Assembly (NCBI RefSeq): GCF_003463825.1
Contig: NZ_QSDY01000044.1
Location: 1 to 15,296, forward strand
Source of the DNA: Veillonella sp. AM51-8BH
GTDB taxonomy: Bacteria > Bacillota > Negativicutes > Veillonellales > Veillonellaceae
Reading direction: 5' to 3'
Length of the DNA: 15,296 bases
Part shown: one piece after another, positions 15,195 to 15,296 of the stretch
Position numbering within the stretch: position 1 is the first letter of the stretch
Layout: each line of letters begins with the position of its first letter
Made by a program: the position numbers and the translations under genes
The notes under the pieces: model-generated
What the model was told of the DNA's origin: nothing
What the model saw: the letters and a program-made list of their open reading frames with translations, nothing else
Database searches by the model: none

Positions 15195-15217
15195 AACCAC
15201 CCGTAGAACGGGTGGTT
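15195..15217 (+). terminator. GC-rich hairpin, possible terminator after the C-S lyase gene
   Basis: AACCACCCG (15195-15203) pairs perfectly with CGGGTGGTT (15209-15217), loop TAGAA. Only a short TT follows before GC, so termination may be modest. It is also the first stem of the cluster described next. Confidence 0.55.
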
Positions 15218-15296
15218 TGCTCTGACCCTATAAGGGTCTTTCTCTAGTGGCGGCCCTCTAAAGAGGGCATTGAATGATCTGACAACCACTCTATTA
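15195..15296. mobile_element. Hairpin cluster, candidate edge of an IS200/IS605-type element
   Basis: Three compact hairpins follow each other: AACCACCCG/CGGGTGGTT (15195-15217), GACCCT/AGGGTC (15224-15238) and GCCCTC/GAGGGC (15253-15268). AGTGG (15246-15250) can also pair with CCACT (15286-15290) and enclose the third hairpin. IS200/IS605 elements have imperfect palindromic hairpins at their ends in place of inverted repeats, and TnpB guide RNAs are multi-stem. No transposase is inside the window, so the call is tentative; a structured RNA is the alternative. Confidence 0.35.

Overview
The window looks like chromosomal DNA from a low-to-moderate GC anaerobe of the Negativicutes, most likely Veillonella or a close relative. 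This rests on the mix of genes (phosphate acetyltransferase, LUD-domain lactate-utilisation protein, single-subunit glutamate synthase, Cys-type glutathione peroxidase) together with Firmicutes-style GGAGG ribosome sites and AT-rich intergenic DNA. The genus is inferred from protein feel and not from a database match. No rRNA, tRNA, CRISPR array or complete mobile element is visible.

Layout. 1-631 is AT-rich and apparently gene-free, but holds a perfect 7-1-7 Fur-type box (248-262) and a nested hairpin (513-580). 632-2699 is an OmpR-type response regulator overlapping its sensor histidine kinase, closed by a strong bidirectional terminator. 2769-5314 (minus strand) is a translationally coupled pair of DUF445 membrane proteins. 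5470-6171 is a metallo-beta-lactamase-fold hydrolase. 6305-7633 is a divergent pair: an HxlR regulator with a conserved N-terminal Cys, and an NAD(P)-binding reductase-like protein. The gap between them contains an operator-like array and several inverted repeats. 7845-9214 (minus) is glutathione peroxidase behind an unrecognised 264-residue protein. 9421-10419 (minus) is Pta. A 415-bp gap with a degenerate repeat array separates Pta from a frameshifted LUD gene (10836-11512), which converges on and overlaps a small XRE regulator (11490-11765). 12117-13469 (minus) is a stand-alone GltA/GltD-type glutamate synthase with a long structured leader. 13923-15116 (plus) is a MalY/PatB-type C-S lyase. 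The window ends in a cluster of short GC-rich hairpins that may be the edge of an IS200/IS605-type element.

Functionally the region is housekeeping plus stress and redox: acetyl-phosphate formation (Pta), peroxide reduction (Gpx), a likely electrophile- or redox-sensing HxlR switch with its oxidoreductase, nitrogen assimilation (GltA) and sulfur amino acid turnover (MalY/PatB). I see no convincing new multi-gene system. The most interesting signals are non-coding: the octamer GTGAAAGT/ACTTTCAC, found seven times exactly and only between genes; the repeat array at 10557-10711; the Fur box with no obvious target; the structured gltA leader; and the hairpin cluster at the right edge. The LUD frameshift is the one clearly broken gene.
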